Of a DNA stretch of 64,000 nucleotides, positions 58,273 through 64,000 are shown piece after piece (the first letter of the stretch is position 1; every line of letters starts with the position of its first letter). The notes under the pieces are model-generated. The model was not told the DNA's origin. It saw only the letters and a list, made by a program, of their open reading frames with translations, and did no database searches. The position numbers and the translations under genes are program-made. This stretch comes from Hypholoma sublateritium FD-334 SS-4 (taxonomy: Eukaryota; Basidiomycota; Agaricomycetes; Agaricales; Strophariaceae): the NCBI GenBank assembly GCA_000827495.1, contig KN817523.1:68261-132260 (forward strand). Reading direction: 5' to 3'.

Positions 58273-59674
58273 TTAGCAAAGTGGTTGAGCAGTGACGCTC
58301 GAGGGCGTCTGGAACAGCTGCACCTCCGCCGCCCGCCGGTTACTCAACCCAGAAAACACCTTCCCGCCGGCCTTGTTGAACCTCGGGATCTCAGCAGCAG
58401 CAACCGTGTTCGGGTCTTCTCCGTTGTTCAGGCGCTTGAGCATCGTGCTCGATTGAAACGTCCCGCAGCCGAGGTTTAACGTGAACGATGTCAACGCGCC
58501 GAACTGGTTGTCGTTCAGCACGACGTTCTTTCCGAGGAGGCTGTGTAAGCAGGTCGTGAACGTCGCCGCGTCCGTGCTGAGCAGCTGGCCCGCGGTCGCC
58601 TGCGAGAGCGGGAACGCGAAGGGCACCTCGGCACAGTTCGCGCGCACGCACTTGTGCCCGAAGCCGACGGTGGGCAAGCCGATGGGGTCCGGCTTGGGAC
58701 TTGCCACGAAGCCCTCGAATTGCTCAATCAGCGCGATGGTGGCGGCGTTCGACGGCGCGCTGGTCCCAGCGCAGTTGGCGTTACTGGACGGGGTAGCTGC
58801 GGTTGTGGAGCTGCTCGCATCGGTGCTGGTGTCGGTGCTGTTACTTGCACCAGAGAGGTCGGACGAGTCGTCCGTGCCGCCCGTCCCAGTGGTGTCGGTA
58901 CTGTTGCTCGCGCCTGAGAGGTCGGGCGAGTCGTCGCTGTTGTCTGAATCGTCGGTGGGGTCGGCAGAGTTGTCGATGTTGTCTGTACCATCGGCGGAGT
59001 CGTCGTTGGCAGAATCGCCAGTCCCGTCCGTGGTGTCGTCGGTGCTGTCAACAGCAGTGCCATCGGTATCGTCAGCGTCGGCAGTGTCGTCGGAGTCGTC
59101 GGTACCATCTGCATCCGCCGTATCGTCGGAGTCAACCGCGCCATCATGATCGCCTCCGTCATCTGTGTTATCGAGGCTGTCGGTCGAGTCTAGCCCGGAA
59201 TCCGCATCGTCGCCCTCGTTCGCGTTATCGGCAGTATCAAGACTTCCATCTGCATCGTCGGTGCCGTCGTCTGCAACAGTATCCGCGTCGTCGTCGGTAC
59301 CGTCGTCTCCTCCATCGAAGGAATCGTCTCCGGCGTCATCGTCGCCAGTATCGTCCGTGGCCACTGCTGCGTCATCGTCGTCGCCGTCGTCGCCAAAGTC
59401 ATCGTCGCTATCGTCATCGTCGTCATCCTGGCGGGCGAAGAACCGGCGTCGAGCAGCAAGCTTCGCGTACTCGAGGACCGGGTGACGCGCCTGTACTTCA
59501 GCGGACTCTACACGGTGGATTACTGCACGCTCCGAATTTAGCACACATACACACACAGCCGCTGGGACAGGGCAAGTTCTTACGCGCGTTGTTGCCTCGA
59601 CCGGCGCGGAACGGGGCCAGCGGTGCGGCGTGCGCGAGTGCCAGCGCAAGGAGAATGAAGGAGAAGGATTTCAT
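58273..59674 (-). CDS. Phage-type lysozyme (GH24), secreted, with a long Asp/Ser/Thr-rich linker
   Basis: Hydrolyses peptidoglycan beta-1,4 bonds. The signal peptide is MKSFSFILLALALAHAAPLA. One intron joins FRAGRGNNA|QSAEVQARHPVLEYAKL, which leads to a very acidic stretch of about 200 residues built from degenerate D-D-T-D/S/G-D words, ending SDLSGASNSTDTSTDASS. The GH24 domain begins after NANCAGTSAPSNAATIALIE. It shows QFEGFVASPKPDPIGLPTVG with the catalytic Glu (EGF), FGHKC, then TAGQLLSTDAATFTTCLHSL, NDNQFGALTSFTLNLGCGTF, and ends GGKVFSGLSNRRAAEVQLF. The domain is about 150 residues, the usual size. Fungal GH24 enzymes are generally considered acquired from bacteria or phages. The linker is not part of the family. 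Antibacterial defence or bacterial feeding is inferred. Confidence 0.9.
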
Positions 59675-60988
59675 AGCGTGTGCGCAGAGAAACCTCGTCA
59701 AGAGGGTGTGCAAGGAGTGAAGAGGAAAGAAACGGAAAAAAATGCAAGGACGAAAAGGAGAAGCGCGAACAAAAATCCAGGACTAGGGAAATAGAGTTGG
59801 ACACGCTGGACGCTTCTCTTATAGAGCGAGGTTGGTCCGTGTGGGCGGATTTTTCCATCTCGAGATTATACATTGTGACCATGCTGGAGCAACGTCGAAG
59901 GGCAGTCAAATCGAAAACTTGATTGATGGACATTGATGAAATGACTCGGCTATGGCGGGGCGTTGGACCAAATGCGTGCTTGCGTTTGTAGGCTTTTGTG
60001 GGTATACAACATCTGGCTCTGCGAAAACAAGTTGTGATATGTCGCCGTCGTTGTCATGATCATGAACTGTCTCTCGAGTCCGGGAAAACGGCTGAACATA
60101 AATTCAAATTTACGCTCCCATTGCCTGCATATTGCTTTCGATCACTCAGTCTCGAGTGCCAGTGAAAAAGGTGCGGGTGTACTTCTCCAAATATTTCTAA
60201 CTTACCCAAAATTAAAATCGACCCTCACCAATATTTTACAGATACTACTTATGCTGCCAGCGGCACGTCCTGGACATGTCTATCAAAACATATTTATTTA
60301 TAGGGCCGAAAGTACTGATCTGACTTGATGGATGCCCAAATTTCCATCGAGTCTGCCACCTCCCAGTGTTACTTGCTTTCCCTCGCAGATACACCAAAGT
60401 CTGTTATCCATCATTTCTAGATGTTGATGTACAGAATACCTTGGTTACGGAGGGCATGAGTGTCTATCCTCAGAAGGTTATACATCGCTCGGCGATCGAA
60501 TTCAGTCTAGACTATCATCCAGAATCCCCGCACCTTTGAGGGCAGATGATGACAGACGCTTCATGAGGCCAGACGACACTGAAAGCATTAGATTGGTCTG
60601 ACAGTTTGAAAGAGCCTGGACCGAAGACCATGCCAACCAATAATGGGAAACAAAAGCAGCCCCGAAGTTGCAGCCTATAAACCGCACGATAACGGGAGCA
60701 TTCATCGTAATGGGTCTATTTTCTATACAAATAACACAACGCAGAGCACACAAGCAAAAGGATGCAGACAGTATATGCCGGGACGGATACAGGACGAGGC
60801 AACAGATCTTCCAACATTAGTACCTATACGATTAGAGATAAAAAGCATGGGGCACGGATAAATATTGCGGTGGTGGCGGGCGCGGAAGTCAGATGGTGGT
60901 CGATATAGTAAGTAATTTTGGCGGTGGCGACGGCGCAGATACAGCAGAGATAATCGTTGAAGGCCGTCACGGGGCGGGGGAGATGCGA
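59675..60988. other. 1.3-kb gap between minus-strand genes
   Basis: No gene is supported. The left end holds the lysozyme leader, with a purine-rich run at 59700-59800. A polyadenylation region of PRMT1 should lie at the right end. Small open frames have no motifs. Confidence 0.4.
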
Positions 60989-62536
<1,548 letters not shown>

Positions 62537-62807
62537 GATGGGAGTAGTGGTACAGATCGATGAGGGGAGGGTAGACAAGTTTTTAAATGCGGATACAAAA
62601 AATATGCCAGCCGAAAAAAATAAAACGCGTCGATTCACGTGCCGGTTGCAGCACGTGTAGTCACCGCCCCGCCCGGGCCGCAGTGGCAGTGCCACGGCGC
62701 AAGCAGTGCTGCCCCGGAGTCCGCAGCGTTCCAGGCGGTTCCGCAGAACCGCAGCGCATCTTATATATTCTCCTCCCATTCTTACTTTTCGACAACATAC
62801 AGCAACA
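62537..62807. promoter_or_regulatory. Bidirectional promoter, PRMT1 / BRI3-like
   Basis: 271 bases separate the two divergent start codons. TATATAT at 62762-62768 lies 40 bases before the plus start codon, followed by a pyrimidine-rich tract (CTCCTCCCATTCTTAC) typical of fungal start sites. The middle is GC-rich. Confidence 0.5.
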
Positions 62808-63431
62808 ATGCCTTCCCTTCCTCCAGATGACGACTCATTGGTGAGCCCAAGCTCTGGATGTTCGTTGACACTTACTCATCTTTCTGGCAGAAACGCCCTC
62901 TTCTCAGCCAAGGCCAACCGGCTGACAGCCCACCCGCATACGAGTACGGAGCATGTAAGCTGCGTCCATTGGATTCTGTGATACTTCTGGCTCACCGTTT
63001 GTCTGCCACCTTTTGCAGACACAGATGCGGACGCACCCAAGCCCATCGCTGCACAGGCGCCTATTGTAGTCCAGCGCGCGGAGGCGGGGTCATCGACTGT
63101 TCCTGCATACATCCTGCAGCCATCGACCACCCCACCTCCAGCAGTGTACAACTACATTCATCCTGTTACGGGCGAGCGGGTCGTGTCACTGCTTCCTCCT
63201 GATCATCCCGAGATGGTGTGCTTGCAAACCGGGTCGCACATCCCAGAGTCACATTTTGGGATACTCGGTGAGTCATTATCTCACTGAATGAGCCGACCGG
63301 TTACTAACGTTTCTCTAGGCATTCTCGCTGCTATCTTCTGGTTTCCTCTAGGAGTTGCATGCTGTCTTCTTGACAGGCATGTGCGATGCAGACGATGTGG
63401 TGCTATCATTGATAATGGCATCTGCGACTGA
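62808..63431 (+). CDS. Small membrane protein, brain protein I3 (BRI3)-like
   Basis: A short protein of about 140 residues. Four exons: MPSLPPDDDSL|KRPLLSQGQPADSPPAYEYG, A|YTDADAPKPIAAQAPIVV, then a longer exon with TTPPPAVYNYIHPVTGERVV, and GILG|ILAAIFWFPLGVACCLLDRH. The C-terminal helix followed by RCRRCGAIIDNGICD is the BRI3/LITAF-like pattern of a hydrophobic segment with flanking Cys pair. The N-terminal half is Pro-rich and carries a PPxY motif (SPPAY), which commonly binds Nedd4/Rsp5 WW domains. Endosomal or lysosomal membrane location is inferred from these motifs. Function in fungi is not known to me. Confidence 0.8.
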
Positions 63432-63938
63432 TTGTCTTCTTGTGTTTTGGTTATCTATCCATTGATACGTTCCTATTCACGACTGTCCCGGTTGTTCTGA
63501 ACATTTTCTACTATGTTGTACACCGTCTCCCATTTGCTGTACAACATCTCCCATTCAATTTTATATCGTTAACACTTGAATCATCACCCAGAGAATACCA
63601 CAGGGCACACTACAATGACTGCCATTATTACATCACTACGCGCGTAGACCGCAGTAAAATCATTATCACACCCCATGCCAAAGCGGGGCAAGATGGCGTA
63701 ACAGCAGGAAGAAAAACATGCTACAATCCTCTGGAGCCACCAATTTAAATGAGCCATGCTAGGAACCATCTCAGCCCAGAAGACGACAAGCAGTAAGTAA
63801 TCAATTGATTCAAATTCCACCCCGTAGGATGAACTACAGTACTTCCACCCTCTGTCTCTTATTGTCTCTTTTTGTATTGTTTTAAACGGCGAAAGCAAGA
63901 CAGCGACGTGTTTGGTTAGCTAAAAGCAGAAGCAGAAT
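63432..63938. other. 3' flank with an inverted repeat
   Basis: The BRI3-like terminator region should lie here. An exact 10-bp inverted repeat, arms ATGTTGTACA (63513-63522) and its reverse complement (63538-63547), has a 15-base loop; a TCTCCCATT word occurs in the loop and again just after the second arm. No gene is supported. Confidence 0.4.
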
Positions 63939-64000
63939 ATGTCCTTTGCTTCAGACGGCGGTCATTTCGTTTGCGCCGCTTGTGGCAACTGGGAGCGTAA
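63939..64000 (+). CDS. Possible 5' end of a gene cut by the window edge
   Basis: An ATG at 63939 opens a frame that reads MSFASDGGHFVCAACGNWER to the window end. The CxxC pair and GNWE would fit a zinc-binding segment, but 20 residues cannot be assigned. The call depends on what follows position 64000. Confidence 0.25.
   Translation, partial: MSFASDGGHFVCAACGNWER

Noticed and set aside
58803..59720. 305-residue Arg/Ser-rich plus-strand open frame
   Set aside because: It is the complement of the Asp-rich repeat of the lysozyme gene; low-complexity shadow.

Overview
The window is nuclear DNA of a filamentous basidiomycete, most likely an Agaricomycete and possibly a Polyporales wood-decay fungus; the order is inferred from protein style only. 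The evidence is a gene roughly every 2.5 kb, nearly all genes cut by many 45-60 nt GT-AG introns, and eukaryotic families such as proteasome alpha, VPS53, CCR4, PRMT1 and mevalonate decarboxylase. Several families are typical of basidiomycetes: DUF6593, F-box-like LRR proteins, GH128, an adenylate-forming reductase, and a 'VDDT' beta-sandwich membrane protein. There is no operon structure, CRISPR array or recognisable intact transposon. I rebuilt gene models by joining exons across frames, so the coordinates given run from start codon to stop codon and include introns.

Layout. 1-3831 (minus strand) holds the 5' part of an NRPS-like adenylate-forming reductase, truncated by the window edge, and a 3-hydroxyisobutyrate-dehydrogenase-like enzyme. 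5702-9769 holds a SUR7/PalI membrane protein, proteasome subunit alpha (PSMA4/Pre9 type) and a Ctr copper transporter. 11091-14520 is VPS53 of the GARP tethering complex. 14746-22250 has two divergent genes: a single-pass membrane protein with a very long cytoplasmic tail, and a degenerate AAA+/MoxR-like protein whose only intron is 1.24 kb and full of palindromes and decayed repeats. 22959-26524 is a Zn2Cys6 transcription factor whose zinc cluster needs a 6-nt microexon. 26942-31609 holds gluconokinase, a DUF6593 protein and the histone chaperone CHZ1.

33288-43261 holds a GPCR, an F-box-like protein, a ZCCHC9 zinc-knuckle protein, an aldo/keto reductase, a pterin-4a-carbinolamine dehydratase and a GPI-anchored GH128 glucanase. 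44776-48358 is a secreted subtilisin. 49849-57491 (minus) holds CCR4 deadenylase, an F-box-like protein with a C-terminal membrane segment, and mevalonate diphosphate decarboxylase. 58273-63431 holds a GH24 phage-type lysozyme with a long acidic linker and the divergent pair PRMT1 / BRI3-like protein. Another gene may start at the right edge.

Most genes are housekeeping and unrelated. A loose theme is the cell surface and secretion: the SUR7/PalI protein, GARP tethering, the membrane 'VDDT' protein, GH128, subtilisin and lysozyme. No defence or biosynthetic system is complete in the window. The most unusual observations are splicing extremes (the 6-nt microexon and a 5' proteasome gene end split into exons of 3, 16, 27 and 15 nt) and the palindrome-rich giant intron.
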